64,000 nucleotides of DNA from JALORV01 sp963703945 (GCA_963703945.1 CAVPGM010000011.1:1-64000); one strand, 5' to 3'; counted from the first letter of the stretch, positions 34,361-43,476 are shown. Translations and numbers: made by a program. Notes: generated by a model not told the origin, from the letters alone.

Positions 34361-34606
34361 TCAGCGACCGCCGGTGGTGTGTTCGGCAGGCGTCAATGTG
34401 CGCATCGACAGCGCGTGGATTTCCTCGCGCATGCGGTCGCCCAGAGCGGCGTAGACCAGCTGGTGGCGCGCCACGCGGGACTTGCCTTCGAAGGCCGGAC
34501 TGACGATCAGTGCGCTGAAATGCCGGCCGTCGCCTTCGACTTCGAGCACCGAGCATTCGAGCCCGGCGGCGATGTAGCGCCGGACCTCCTGCGGAGTCGG
34601 TTCCAT
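34361..34606 (-). CDS. ibaG: BolA/IbaG-family protein
   Basis: An 81-residue BolA-family protein, partner of monothiol glutaredoxins in iron-sulfur cluster handling and linked to acid stress in E. coli. It has the family core LECSVLEVEGDGRHFSALIV and KSRVARHQLVYAALGDRM, with the invariant His in the second. The ATG overlaps the stop of the ABC permease by one base (TGATG). In E. coli ibaG follows mlaB directly; here an ABC-2 exporter pair sits in between. Confidence 0.93.
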   Translation of the reverse strand: MEPTPQEVRRYIAAGLECSVLEVEGDGRHFSALIVSPAFEGKSRVARHQLVYAALGDRMREEIHALSMRTLTPAEHTTGGR

Positions 34607-35406
34607 CAGTTCCTCAGCTTGTAGCCGCGCGACAGCATGCGCAGTGCGACCGCCGTGGTCACTGCGAGCGCCGCCGTCACGACCGCAAGGCTGATCCACG
34701 GCGAGATATCGGATTGCGCGAAAAAGCCGTAGCGGAAGCCGTCGATCATGTAAAAGAACGGGTTCAGGTGCGAAACGCCTTGCCAGAACGCCGGCAGCCC
34801 GTGGACCGAATAGAACACACCGGACAGGAACGTCGCGGGCATCACGACAAAGTTCTGGAAGGCGGCGAGCTGGTCGAACTTGTCGGACCAGATGCCTGCG
34901 ATCACTCCTAGCGCGCCCAGCATCGCGCTGCCGGTCAGTGCGAACACGAGTATCCACATCGGAGCACGCACACCGGGTGGTCCGAACCACACCGTCACCG
35001 CGAATACGCCGAGGCCGACCACCAGTCCGCGGACTGTCGCCGCAAGCACATACGCTCCGAAAAGTTGCCAGGCGGAAAACGGCGGCAGCAGGATGAAGAC
35101 CATGCTGCCCATGATCTTGGACTGGATCAGGCTCGAGGACGAATTCGCGAACGCATTCTGCAGCACCGACATCATGACCAGCCCGGGGACCAGGAAGGCG
35201 ACATAGCTGACCCCGGGGAACGCCTCGACGTGCTTGGCCAGCACCTGTCCGAACACCAGCAGATAGAGGACCGCGGTCAGCACCGGCGCCGCAATCGTCT
35301 GGAAACTGACGCGCCAGAAGCGCAGCACCTCCTTGGTGAGCAGGGTGCGGAACGCCACCGAAGGCGCCGAGTCGACAATGGGCAGAGTCGCCACCGCTGT
35401 GTTCAT
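34606..35406 (-). CDS. ABC-2 type transporter permease
   Basis: A 266-residue inner-membrane permease of the ABC-2 family with about six transmembrane segments, similar to YadH. Recognisable stretches are LLTKEVLRFWRVSFQTIAAPVLTAV in part, FLVPGLVMMSVLQNAFAN and the late FLSGVFYSVHGLP with HLNPFFYMIDGFRYG. The substrate exported is unknown. It overlaps the ATPase gene by four bases and ibaG by one, so all three are likely one transcript. Confidence 0.92.
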   Translation of the reverse strand: MNTAVATLPIVDSAPSVAFRTLLTKEVLRFWRVSFQTIAAPVLTAVLYLLVFGQVLAKHVEAFPGVSYVAFLVPGLVMMSVLQNAFANSSSSLIQSKIMGSMVFILLPPFSAWQLFGAYVLAATVRGLVVGLGVFAVTVWFGPPGVRAPMWILVFALTGSAMLGALGVIAGIWSDKFDQLAAFQNFVVMPATFLSGVFYSVHGLPAFWQGVSHLNPFFYMIDGFRYGFFAQSDISPWISLAVVTAALAVTTAVALRMLSRGYKLRN

Positions 35407-36332
35407 GCCGCCACCCCGAGCGCTGCTCGACCCATCATCGGCTCCGACATCAGTTGCAGGAACACGTCTTCGAGGTCGGCACGACCGACCTCGATGTCCT
35501 CAACCTCGCAGCCCGCTTCGCGGCAGTCGGCCAGCACGCGCTCGACGTCGGACGGCTGCGCCAGGCGCAGCGTCAGCACGCCGTCCCGCTCGTCGATGCG
35601 ATGCGCGAGCACAGACGCCGGCGGCGTGCCGCGCGCCCGCAGTGTCATCTGTACGCCGGCGACGCGTGCGAGCAGAGCCCGCGTCGTGTCCAGCGCGACG
35701 ATGCGACCGGCCTTGAGCATGCCGATGCGTCCGCACAAGGCCTGCGCCTCCTCCAGGTAGTGTGTCGTCAGGACGATCGTATGACCTTCGCGGTTCAGCC
35801 GGCGGATGAAGTTCCACAGCGTCTGCCGCAGCTCGACATCGACGCCTGCAGTGGGTTCGTCGAGCACGATCACCGGCGGCTTGTGCACCAGGGCCTGCGC
35901 GACCAGCAACCGTCGCTTCATACCGCCCGACAAGGCACGGGTGTTGGCGTCCGCCCGCGACGCGAGGCCGAGGTGGTGCAGCACTTCGTCGATCCAGGCC
36001 TCGTTGTCACGCAGCCCGAAGTAGCCCGACTGGAACACCAGTGTTTCGCGCACCGTGAAGAACGGATCGAAGGTGAGTTCCTGCGGGACCACCCCGACCG
36101 ACAGGCGCGCCTCGCGGAAATCTTCGACAACATCGTGACCGAGGATTGCCGCGCGGCCGCTGGTCGCGCGCACCAGACCGGCCAGAATGGAAATCAGCGT
36201 CGTCTTGCCGGCGCCATTGGGACCGAGCAGGCCGAAGAACTCACCCGAAGCAATGGTGAGGTCGACACTGTCCAGCGCCACGAGCGATCCGTAGCGTTTG
36301 GTCAGGGATTGGACCTGGATGGCGGCAGTCAC
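35403..36332 (-). CDS. ABC transporter ATP-binding protein
   Basis: A 309-residue ATPase that pairs with the ABC-2 permease encoded next to it, similar to YadG. It has Walker A (GPNGAGKTT), signature (LSGGMKRR) and Walker B (VIVLDEPTAG), then a C-terminal domain of about 80 residues (ALLARVAGVQMTLRARG to DVFLQLM) as in drug and polysaccharide exporters. The start is a GTG, either 36332 or 36347. It begins 59 bases after mlaB. Confidence 0.93.
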   Translation of the reverse strand: MTAAIQVQSLTKRYGSLVALDSVDLTIASGEFFGLLGPNGAGKTTLISILAGLVRATSGRAAILGHDVVEDFREARLSVGVVPQELTFDPFFTVRETLVFQSGYFGLRDNEAWIDEVLHHLGLASRADANTRALSGGMKRRLLVAQALVHKPPVIVLDEPTAGVDVELRQTLWNFIRRLNREGHTIVLTTHYLEEAQALCGRIGMLKAGRIVALDTTRALLARVAGVQMTLRARGTPPASVLAHRIDERDGVLTLRLAQPSDVERVLADCREAGCEVEDIEVGRADLEDVFLQLMSEPMMGRAALGVAA

Positions 36333-36391
36333 GGCGGGTGCCGACACCCTACGTGGATGGTCCGCGGATTGCGTCGGCCTGTGAGCCGCGA

Positions 36392-36685
36392 TTATAGGTG
36401 CGGGCGACGGCCGGTCTCGAGCGAGGCGAGTGCAGGCAGCAGGTTGTCGACACCATAGACCGTGGCCAGGCTCACCAGCCCGGCCGGCGGGGAGGTCACC
36501 TTGAGTGCAAGGCCGCGCTCCTGTGCCGCGCGCTGCCACTCCAGCAGCACGGCCACCGCCGACGAATCGCAGCGCGTGACAGCAGAGAGGTCAAACTGCG
36601 CATCGCCCTGCTCGATCGCCGCGCGACCGAGCGCCGCCACCGCTGCCGCGTTGGCCATGCCGATCTCGCTGGCGTCGATGCGCAC
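36392..36685 (-). CDS. mlaB: STAS-domain subunit of the Mla phospholipid transporter
   Basis: A 97-residue cytoplasmic STAS protein that binds the MlaF ATPase and is needed for activity of the MlaFEDB complex in E. coli. It shows a SpoIIAA-like pattern with the conserved loop Asp-Ser-Ser (VTRCDSSAVAVLLEWQR). It follows mlaC by six bases and is the last mla gene of the run. Confidence 0.9.
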   Translation of the reverse strand: MRIDASEIGMANAAAVAALGRAAIEQGDAQFDLSAVTRCDSSAVAVLLEWQRAAQERGLALKVTSPPAGLVSLATVYGVDNLLPALASLETGRRPHL

Positions 36686-36691
36686 GGCGTC

Positions 36692-37330
36692 CTACGACTT
36701 CTTCGCCTGCTCGAGCGAGCGATTGCGCTCGGTGAGCGACTTGATCAGCCCGTCGACGCCGCCGGCGCTGATCTCGCTCGCAAACTGCGTCTTGTAGTTC
36801 TCGACCAGCCACACACCCAGCACGTTGACGTCGTAGATCTTCCAGCCGCCCGCCTGCTTCTCCAGCCGGTAGTCGAGCTGAATCGGCTCGCCGCGCGACG
36901 GCACGATGCTGGTTCGCACCAGCACGTCGGTGTCGGTCGGCTGCGCCCGGAACGGCCGCATCTGCACCTGGTGATCCCTGACCTGTGCCAGAGCCCCACT
37001 GTAGGTGCGCACCAGCAGCGTCCGGAATTCACGCGTCAGTGCAGCGCGCTGCTCGGGCGTCGCGCTGCGCCAGCCGCGGCCGACTGCAAGCTGGGTCATC
37101 TTCTGGAAATCGACGTAGGGAAGGATCTTCTCGTCGACCAGCTTCTGCACGCGGGCGACATCGCCGGTGGCAAATGACTTGTCGGCCCGAATCGTGTCCA
37201 GCACCTCGGTCGTCAGATCGCGCACCATGACGTCCGGGGCGGTCGCAGCAGGCTGCGCCTGCGCAGCGTCCGCCACCAGCAGGGCCAGCGACAGCGCAAG
37301 GATGCGCGCAGTTCGAGAACAGTCCATCAT
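36692..37330 (-). CDS. mlaC: Periplasmic phospholipid-binding protein of the Mla pathway
   Basis: A 212-residue precursor with a signal peptide (cleavage near AQA, residue 25) and the MlaC/Ttg2D domain that ferries phospholipids between the outer-membrane MlaA complex and the inner-membrane MlaFEDB complex. Typical stretches are LPYVDFQKMTQLAVGRGWR and WKIYDVNVLGVWLVENYK. It is eleven bases downstream of mlaA. Confidence 0.95.
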   Translation of the reverse strand: MMDCSRTARILALSLALLVADAAQAQPAATAPDVMVRDLTTEVLDTIRADKSFATGDVARVQKLVDEKILPYVDFQKMTQLAVGRGWRSATPEQRAALTREFRTLLVRTYSGALAQVRDHQVQMRPFRAQPTDTDVLVRTSIVPSRGEPIQLDYRLEKQAGGWKIYDVNVLGVWLVENYKTQFASEISAGGVDGLIKSLTERNRSLEQAKKS

Positions 37331-37341
37331 CAGTTCCTCAT

Positions 37342-38349
37342 CTATCGTTTACCGTCCGCATCATCGGCGGGCTCTTTGCGTTCAACGTGCGAGCCGGCAG
37401 ACGGTGGACGACTGCCGGGCTCTGCCTTCGCCTCGCCGTCGGTCACGTCGACCTTCGCCGCTTCGCTTTTCGCCGCGTCGCCTTTCCCCGCTTCGTTCCT
37501 CTCCGCTCCTGCCGGTTCATCCGCCGTCTTTGCGTCGGGCGGCTTCGATTCGCCGGGCTTCGCGTCGCTGGCAGGCGCCTTGTCCGCGTCGGCAGGCTCC
37601 TCGTCCTCGTCGGGTTCGCGCGGCGGATTGCCGTCGTACACAAGGCTGCGACGGCGCTGCAGGTAGCCGTCTCGGATGAAGCTGTACTTGTCGAGCGCCG
37701 CCTCGTTGATGATCTTGTCGGCCGGCAGCAATTCGGCCCGCTCGTTGACGATGCGGAGGCCGAGAATGGTGTATTCGACCGTCGGATAGTCGATGTAGAA
37801 ATTGAGATCGAGAAACGGCTCGACGCCGTAGATGCCAACCGCGTCCCGCACGGAACTCGGACCGAAGAACGGAATGACCAGGTAGGGGCCGGGCCCGAAC
37901 CCCCAGACACCCAGCGTCTGGCCAAAGTCCTCGCGGTGGCTCTCGAGTCCCATCTTGGTGGCCACATCAAAGCAGCCGACCACACCAACGGTCGTGTTCA
38001 CCACGAAGCGGCCGAGATCCGAAAGGCCCTCTGCCGGCTTGCCCTGCAGCGTGTTGTTGATCGCGGTCGATGGTCCGCGCAGGTTGAAGAACGCGTTCGA
38101 CAGGCAATCGCGGACCGCATCGGGGAGCTTCGCGTACAGCTCGGCAATGGGTTTCAGCACCACGTCGTCGAATCCCTGGTTGAAGGCGAACACGTTGCGG
38201 TTCACTTTTTCGAGCGGGTCGCGCGGGTCCTGGCCGGCGTTGGGCGGCAGCGTCGCGCAGCCGGTCGCAAGCAGCAGCGCCGCGACGACGACCGGCATGC
38301 GCAGCGGACGCATCAGCATCGACCGTATGGGCAACCGGTGGACCTGCAC
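37342..38349 (-). CDS. mlaA: Outer-membrane lipoprotein MlaA with a long charged tail
   Basis: A 335-residue lipoprotein that removes phospholipids from the outer leaflet of the outer membrane and hands them to MlaC. It has a lipobox (LLATGCATL), the family core DPLEKVNRNVFAFN, NLRGPSTAINNTLQG, ETVGVWGFGPGPY-like (here QTLGVWGFGPGPY) and YIDYPTVEYTILGL. E. coli MlaA is about 250 residues. The extra 90 or so C-terminal residues here are low-complexity, rich in Ala, Lys, Glu, Asp and Pro, and probably disordered. The start is GTG 38349; ATG 38319 would give a more usual signal peptide. Confidence 0.94.
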   Translation of the reverse strand: MQVHRLPIRSMLMRPLRMPVVVAALLLATGCATLPPNAGQDPRDPLEKVNRNVFAFNQGFDDVVLKPIAELYAKLPDAVRDCLSNAFFNLRGPSTAINNTLQGKPAEGLSDLGRFVVNTTVGVVGCFDVATKMGLESHREDFGQTLGVWGFGPGPYLVIPFFGPSSVRDAVGIYGVEPFLDLNFYIDYPTVEYTILGLRIVNERAELLPADKIINEAALDKYSFIRDGYLQRRRSLVYDGNPPREPDEDEEPADADKAPASDAKPGESKPPDAKTADEPAGAERNEAGKGDAAKSEAAKVDVTDGEAKAEPGSRPPSAGSHVERKEPADDADGKR

Positions 38350-38354
38350 TGTGG

Positions 38355-38828
38355 CTATTTCTTCTCGCTGCCGCCCTCGGCGGCGCGGTTGTAGAGGAAT
38401 TGTCCGATCAGGTTCTCGAGCACGACCGCCGACTGGGTCATCTTGATCACGTCGCCACCATTGAGTTCCTTGTCCGACCCGCCCGGCTCCAGGCCGACGT
38501 ACTGGTCGCCCAGCAGGCCCGACGTCAGGATCTTGGCGGAAGTGTCCGACGGGAAGCGAACCTTGCTGTCGATCTCAAGGGTGACCAGGCCCTGGTAGCT
38601 CTGCGAATCGAGTGCGATCGCGGTCACCCGGCCGACGGTGACTCCGGCACTCTTGACGGGCGACCGCACCTTGAGCCCGCCGATGTTGTCGAACTTGGCG
38701 CTCAGCGCGTAGGTCGGCCCTGCACTGAAGCTTGCGAGATTCGCCGCCTTCAATGCGAGGAAGACGACGGCGATCATCCCGAGCAGCACGAACACGCCGA
38801 CCAGTGTCTCGATTCCCCTGCGTCCCAT
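38355..38828 (-). CDS. mlaD: MCE-domain subunit of the Mla phospholipid transporter
   Basis: A 157-residue protein anchored by one N-terminal helix (GVFVLLGMIAVVFLALKAANL) with a periplasmic MCE domain (KFDNIGGLKVRSPVKSAGV in part, TSGLLGDQYVGLEPG). MlaD forms a hexameric ring in the inner-membrane MlaFEDB complex. AGGAG precedes the ATG at 38828. It lies between mlaE and mlaA. Confidence 0.96.
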   Translation of the reverse strand: MGRRGIETLVGVFVLLGMIAVVFLALKAANLASFSAGPTYALSAKFDNIGGLKVRSPVKSAGVTVGRVTAIALDSQSYQGLVTLEIDSKVRFPSDTSAKILTSGLLGDQYVGLEPGGSDKELNGGDVIKMTQSAVVLENLIGQFLYNRAAEGGSEKK

Positions 38829-38851
38829 CGAACGACTCCTGCGAAATCCAG

Positions 38852-39643
38852 CTAGCGCGGCGCGCTGAACATCAGCGCCGTCAGCACGAAATCCAGCCCC
38901 AGCACTGCCAGCGACGAGATCACCACGGTGCGCGTGGTGGCCTGCGCCACGCCTTCGGGCGTGGCTTCCGCTTCGTAGCCCTGGTAGAGCGCGACGAACG
39001 TGCACGCCACGCCGAACACGATGCTCTTGAGGATGCCGTTGCCTACATCGTCCCAGGCGTCCACTCCGCTCTGCATCTGCGACCAGAACGCGCCCGGATC
39101 GATGCCGATCATCAGGACCCCGACGACGTAACCGCCGAGGATGCCGACCGCCGAGAAAATGGCCGCCAGCAGCGGCATCGAAACGATGCCGGCGACAAAG
39201 CGCGGCGCCAGCACGCGCGAGCGCGGGTCCACCGCCATCATCTCCATCGCCGCAAGCTGCTCACCCGCCTTCATCAGTCCGATTTCGGCAGTCAGCGAGG
39301 TCCCGGCACGGCCGGCAAACAGCAGGCCCGTGACGACCGGCCCGAGTTCGCGCACCAGCGAGAGCGCCACCAGCAGGCCGAGCGACTCGGCCGCGCCGTA
39401 ACGCGACAGCGTGTAGTAGCCCTGCAACGCGAGCACGAAGCCGACGGCCAGCCCGGAGGCCGCGATGATCACCAGCGAGTAGTTGCCGATTGCGTGGATC
39501 TGGGCCAGCGTCAGGTGAACTCGCGCGATTGCCGACGGCACGTTCTTCAGCAGATCGATGAAGAAGAATGCACTGTTCCCCAGGCCGCGCAGCACATCGA
39601 GTGCGCGCCGACCAAGACCGGGCAGCAGATCGGAGGCCGTCAT
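38852..39643 (-). CDS. mlaE: Permease of the Mla phospholipid transporter
   Basis: A 263-residue inner-membrane permease with five to six transmembrane segments. Family stretches include LVRELGPVVTGLLFAGRAGT, AEIGLMKAGEQLAAMEMMAV and the late IVFGVACTFVALYQGY. With MlaF, MlaD and MlaB it forms the complex that trades phospholipids with MlaC. The ATG overlaps the mlaF stop by four bases. Confidence 0.96.
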   Translation of the reverse strand: MTASDLLPGLGRRALDVLRGLGNSAFFFIDLLKNVPSAIARVHLTLAQIHAIGNYSLVIIAASGLAVGFVLALQGYYTLSRYGAAESLGLLVALSLVRELGPVVTGLLFAGRAGTSLTAEIGLMKAGEQLAAMEMMAVDPRSRVLAPRFVAGIVSMPLLAAIFSAVGILGGYVVGVLMIGIDPGAFWSQMQSGVDAWDDVGNGILKSIVFGVACTFVALYQGYEAEATPEGVAQATTRTVVISSLAVLGLDFVLTALMFSAPR

Positions 39644-40443
39644 AGGCGGAGCTCCAGGTCCTCACGATAATCGCGAGCCGGGTAGTGGAAGCGCACCGGT
39701 CCATCGGGCTCGCCGCGGATGAATTGCCGTACCTCGGGATGATCGGAGGCCTGCACTTCGGCTGGTGTGCCATGCCCGACGATGCGGCCACCGGAAATCA
39801 CGTAGGCATAGTCGCTGATCAGAAAGCACTCGTGCACGTCGTGCGACACCACCAGCGAGGTGGCGCCGGTTGCGTCGTTCAGGCGCCGGATCAGGTTCGC
39901 CGCCACGCCCAGCGAGATCGGGTCGAGCCCCGCGAACGGTTCGTCGTACATGATGAGGTCGGGGTCGAGAGCGATCGCACGGGCCAGCGCAACGCGCCGT
40001 GCCATGCCACCGGACAGGTCGGCCGGTTTCAACTGGGCTGCGCCGCGCAGCCCCACCGCGTTGAGTTTCATCAGGACGAGGTCGCGGATCATGTTCTCCG
40101 GCAGCGTCGTATGCTCGCGCAGCGGAAACGCGACGTTGTCGAATACCGTGAGGTCGGTGAAGAGCGCACCGAACTGGAACAGCATGCCCACCCGGCGCCG
40201 CAGGGCATACAGAGCGGAACGGTCCCGTACGTTGAGCGGTGCGCCGTCGAAGCTGATTGTCCCGTGCCGCGGCGCCAGCACGCCGCCGATCAGCCGCAAC
40301 AGCGTCGTCTTGCCGCATCCGGACCCGCCCATGATCGCCACGACCTTGCCGCGCGGAAACACCATCGTGACGTCGGACAGCACGAGACGCTCGTCGTAGC
40401 CGAACGTCACGCGCTCAATCGCAACCAGCGCGTCGCTGCTCAT
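39640..40443 (-). CDS. mlaF: ATPase of the Mla phospholipid transporter
   Basis: A 267-residue ATPase with Walker A (GGSGCGKTT), signature (LSGGMARRVALARA), Walker B (LIMYDEPFAGLDP) and the MlaF C-terminal extension. It is the first gene of mlaF-E-D-A-C-B; in this lineage mlaA lies inside the operon, unlike E. coli. No gene precedes it for 64 bases, so the operon promoter should lie there or further upstream. Confidence 0.96.
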   Translation of the reverse strand: MSSDALVAIERVTFGYDERLVLSDVTMVFPRGKVVAIMGGSGCGKTTLLRLIGGVLAPRHGTISFDGAPLNVRDRSALYALRRRVGMLFQFGALFTDLTVFDNVAFPLREHTTLPENMIRDLVLMKLNAVGLRGAAQLKPADLSGGMARRVALARAIALDPDLIMYDEPFAGLDPISLGVAANLIRRLNDATGATSLVVSHDVHECFLISDYAYVISGGRIVGHGTPAEVQASDHPEVRQFIRGEPDGPVRFHYPARDYREDLELRL

Positions 40444-40507
40444 GCCACCACGGCTGCGCGGACCGTCGTGCCGGCCGCGCTAATTGCTGCCGTCGCCCGA
40501 CGCACCG

Positions 40508-41356
40508 TCACTCGGGTGTCGCGTTCAGAAAGTACATCGCCGAGAGCAGCGGGCCGGGTTTGCCCAGCGGCGCCAGCCAGCGGTCATAGATCTCCGCGAT
40601 GGCCCCCGAGCGGTAGATCTGCGACAGCGCGCGGTTGACTGCGAGTCGGAACGCCGGATCGCGTCGCATCATCAGGCCGTATGGTTCGAACGAGAACTCG
40701 TCCTGGATCAGCGTGTATTTGGTATCCCCTCGCGCGCGCACCACCTGACCGACCAGCACGACGCGGTCGGCTGCGTAGCCGTCGATCTTGCGAGAGTTCA
40801 GGGCGGCCAGCGCTTCGGGCTCGTCCTTGACGATCACCACCTTGGCATCGATCAGCTTGTCCTTCAGCGCCGCCTTCAGGTTCTGCTCGGTGGTCGTGCC
40901 GGCCATGACGCCGATCGACTTGCCCGCAAGGTCGGCGAGTCGGTTGAGCTTGGAATCGCCGAGCACCAATACGGCACCGCCGTCGACGAAGATCAGGTTG
41001 GAGAAGTCGACCCGCTCCTGGCGCGACAGCGTCACGGTGGTGTTGCCGCATTCGAGGTCGACCGCGCCGCCGGTCACCTGGTCGAACCGGTTGGCGGCCG
41101 TGACCGGCACCCACTTGACGCCGAGACTGCCAGCACCCAGCGCGCGTTCGATGCCGGCAACAATGCGCTTGCACAGATCCACCGAGTAGCCCGCCGGCTG
41201 ACCGTCAGGTCCGGCGAATGAAAATGGCGGGGAATCCGCTCGATAGCCGAGGCTGATCGACTTGGCGTCGCGAATCTTCTTCAGGGTGCCGGCCTCCTGC
41301 GCCTGAACACCGAATACCAGCAACAGGCCGCATAAGGCCCACAGTATCTTGGACAT
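40508..41356 (-). CDS. Amino-acid ABC transporter periplasmic binding protein
   Basis: A 282-residue family 3 solute-binding protein, closest in pattern to glutamate/aspartate binding proteins. It has a signal peptide (cleavage after VQAQ, about residue 20), ISLGYRADSPPFSF, GYSVDLCKRI, the substrate-gripping TVTLSRQERVDFSN and a late KYTLIQDEFSFEPYGL. No permease or ATPase gene is next to it, so it works with a transporter encoded elsewhere or as a sensor. It is 64 bases downstream of nothing obvious on the same strand; the thioesterase gene upstream is 95 bases away. Confidence 0.9.
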   Translation of the reverse strand: MSKILWALCGLLLVFGVQAQEAGTLKKIRDAKSISLGYRADSPPFSFAGPDGQPAGYSVDLCKRIVAGIERALGAGSLGVKWVPVTAANRFDQVTGGAVDLECGNTTVTLSRQERVDFSNLIFVDGGAVLVLGDSKLNRLADLAGKSIGVMAGTTTEQNLKAALKDKLIDAKVVIVKDEPEALAALNSRKIDGYAADRVVLVGQVVRARGDTKYTLIQDEFSFEPYGLMMRRDPAFRLAVNRALSQIYRSGAIAEIYDRWLAPLGKPGPLLSAMYFLNATPE

Positions 41357-41451
41357 GGGTGAAGACCTTTCGGGTTTGGGACGCAGGAACGCCGGCAGGT
41401 CCGGCGCCCGTAGACTACCAGCGACACGCGGTCAGCCATTCGGCCGACACC

Positions 41452-41943
41452 TTACGAGGGCTCGCCCGGCGGCGGTCCGCCACCGGCCAGGACGCGCCGC
41501 CGGCGCGCGAGACCGAGCGAGTTCAACTCGGCATCGTCATCCGCTACGACGCTGAATGCTTCGATCACCTCGGTGGGCGCGACGCGTGCGCGACCGCTCG
41601 CCAGGTCGACGAACGTCCAGACGGTCTCGCCGCGCGCCAGTATCTTCCGCTCGCGCACAACGGCGTATCGCCGCAGGCAGTCGCGGCCGTCCCAGCGCGC
41701 CACCCAGGTGTAGATATCGAGCGCGTCGCCGAGATGCGAGGGCCGCAGGTACTCGATGAAGTGCGATGACGCGAACCACGCCGTGCCATCGGCGAAGTAC
41801 CGATCCATCGGCCAGCCCTGTGCGGCCGAGTGATCGACCGCAATTTCCTCCATCCAGCGCAGGTACTCGCGGTTGTTGACATGACCGACCGCGTCGATCG
41901 ATTCGGGCCCGACCCGCAGCGAAGTGTGGAAGATGCGCGGCAC
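41452..41943 (-). CDS. Acyl-CoA thioesterase, YbgC/4HBT hotdog family
   Basis: A 163-residue single-hotdog thioesterase that probably cleaves acyl-CoA thioesters. The active-site stretch DAVGHVNNREYLRWMEE has the catalytic Asp near residue 17 in the DxxGHVNN pattern. A short Arg/Pro/Gly-rich tail follows the domain. It is 30 bases downstream of gltD on the same strand and could be part of that transcript; the substrate is not known. Confidence 0.9.
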   Translation of the reverse strand: MPRIFHTSLRVGPESIDAVGHVNNREYLRWMEEIAVDHSAAQGWPMDRYFADGTAWFASSHFIEYLRPSHLGDALDIYTWVARWDGRDCLRRYAVVRERKILARGETVWTFVDLASGRARVAPTEVIEAFSVVADDDAELNSLGLARRRRVLAGGGPPPGEPS

Positions 41944-41973
41944 GCCGGCGAGCCTAGCGGGCAGCAGCGGACA

Positions 41974-43473
41974 TCAGCGAGGAAGCGAGGAAGATCCCAT
42001 CAGGAATTCGTCGACCGCGCGGGCGCACTGTCTGCCCTCCCGGATCGCCCAGACGACGAGGCTCTGGCCGCGCCGCATGTCGCCGGCGGCGAACACCTTG
42101 GGCACGCTGGTGGCGTAGGGCCGCGGACCGCCCTTGCTTTCCTCGGTTGCTGCGCCCGCATTGCCGCGGGCGTCCTTGGCCACACCAAAGTCATCGAGGA
42201 TAGAGGCCACCGGCGCGACAAATCCCATCGCAAAGAGCACCAAATCGGCCGGCAGCTCGAATTCCGAACCGGGGACGTCTTTCATCTTCATGGAGCCCGT
42301 CAGTGGATCTTTCTGCCACTCGACGCGCGCCGCCACAAGCGCCCGCACATGGCCTTTGCCGTCGCCTTCGAAACGCTTGGTGGTCACCGCCCAGTCGCGC
42401 TCGACACCTTCTTCATGCGAACTCGACGTGCGAAGCTTGATGGGCCAGTAGGGCCAGGTGAGTTCCTTGTTCTCGCGGTCCGGCGGCTGCGGCAGCAGTT
42501 CGAACTGGGTCACCGACTTGGCGCCGTGGCGGTTCGAGGTTCCGACACAGTCGGACCCCGTGTCGCCTCCGCCAATCACGACGACGTGTTTGCCGCTCGC
42601 GTGGATCTGTTCCGCGACGGTATCGCCGGCCACGACTTTGTTCTGCTGTGGCAGGAATTCCATCGCGAAGTGCACTCCCTTGAGGTCCCGTCCGGGCACC
42701 GGCAGATCACGCGACTGCTCAGCTCCGCCGCACAGCACGACGGCGTCGAACTCGTGCAGCAAACGGTCCGGGGCGATGGCTTCGGTTGAGGTGTCGTTCA
42801 CTCCGCCACCGAGCGGAGTGCGGCCGATGAACACGCCGGTGCGGAATTCCACGCCTTCAGCCTGCATCTGGGCGATGCGGCGATCGATGTGCGACTTCTC
42901 CATCTTGAAGTCGGGAATTCCGTAGCGCAGCAGCCCACCGATGCGATCGTTCTTCTCGAACACCGTCACCGCGTGACCCGCGCGCGCCAGTTGCTGTGCT
43001 GCGGCCAGCCCTGCTGGTCCACTGCCGACGACGGCGACCGAGCGACCCGTGCGCTGTTTCGCCGGCCGCGGGACTACCCAGCCTTCTTCCCACCCCTTGT
43101 CGATGATCTTGTGCTCGATCGACTTGATGCCCACCGGCGCGTCGTCGATGTTCAGCGTGCACGCGGCTTCGCACGGCGCCGGGCAGACGCGGCCGGTGAA
43201 CTCGGGGAAGTTGTTGGTGCCGTGCAAAACATCGAGCGCGTTCTTCCAGTCCTGGTGATAGACCAGGTCGTTGAAATCAGGAATGACGTTGTTGACCGGA
43301 CAGCCGCTGGTGCAGAACGGGATGCCACAGTCCATGCAGCGCGCGCCCTGGATCGTCGCCTGCTCGTCGGTCAGGTGTGCAACGAACTCGCGCCAGTGCT
43401 GCTTGCGTGCCTGCGGTGCCTCCGCGGCTTCTTCGAGCCGCCGATACTCCATGAATCCCGTGACCTTCCCCAT
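41974..43473 (-). CDS. gltD: Glutamate synthase (NADPH) small chain
   Basis: The beta subunit of NADPH-dependent GOGAT, which takes electrons from NADPH and passes them through FAD and iron-sulfur clusters to the large chain. The 499-residue protein has the N-terminal cluster cysteines (CMDCGIPFCTSGCP and CPAPCEAACT), the FAD site VVGSGPAGLAAAQQLARAG, and the NADPH site VIGGGDTGSDCVGTSNR. It lies four bases after an unexpected membrane-protein gene that separates it from gltB. Confidence 0.97.
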   Translation of the reverse strand: MGKVTGFMEYRRLEEAAEAPQARKQHWREFVAHLTDEQATIQGARCMDCGIPFCTSGCPVNNVIPDFNDLVYHQDWKNALDVLHGTNNFPEFTGRVCPAPCEAACTLNIDDAPVGIKSIEHKIIDKGWEEGWVVPRPAKQRTGRSVAVVGSGPAGLAAAQQLARAGHAVTVFEKNDRIGGLLRYGIPDFKMEKSHIDRRIAQMQAEGVEFRTGVFIGRTPLGGGVNDTSTEAIAPDRLLHEFDAVVLCGGAEQSRDLPVPGRDLKGVHFAMEFLPQQNKVVAGDTVAEQIHASGKHVVVIGGGDTGSDCVGTSNRHGAKSVTQFELLPQPPDRENKELTWPYWPIKLRTSSSHEEGVERDWAVTTKRFEGDGKGHVRALVAARVEWQKDPLTGSMKMKDVPGSEFELPADLVLFAMGFVAPVASILDDFGVAKDARGNAGAATEESKGGPRPYATSVPKVFAAGDMRRGQSLVVWAIREGRQCARAVDEFLMGSSSLPR

Positions 43474-43476
43474 CGC

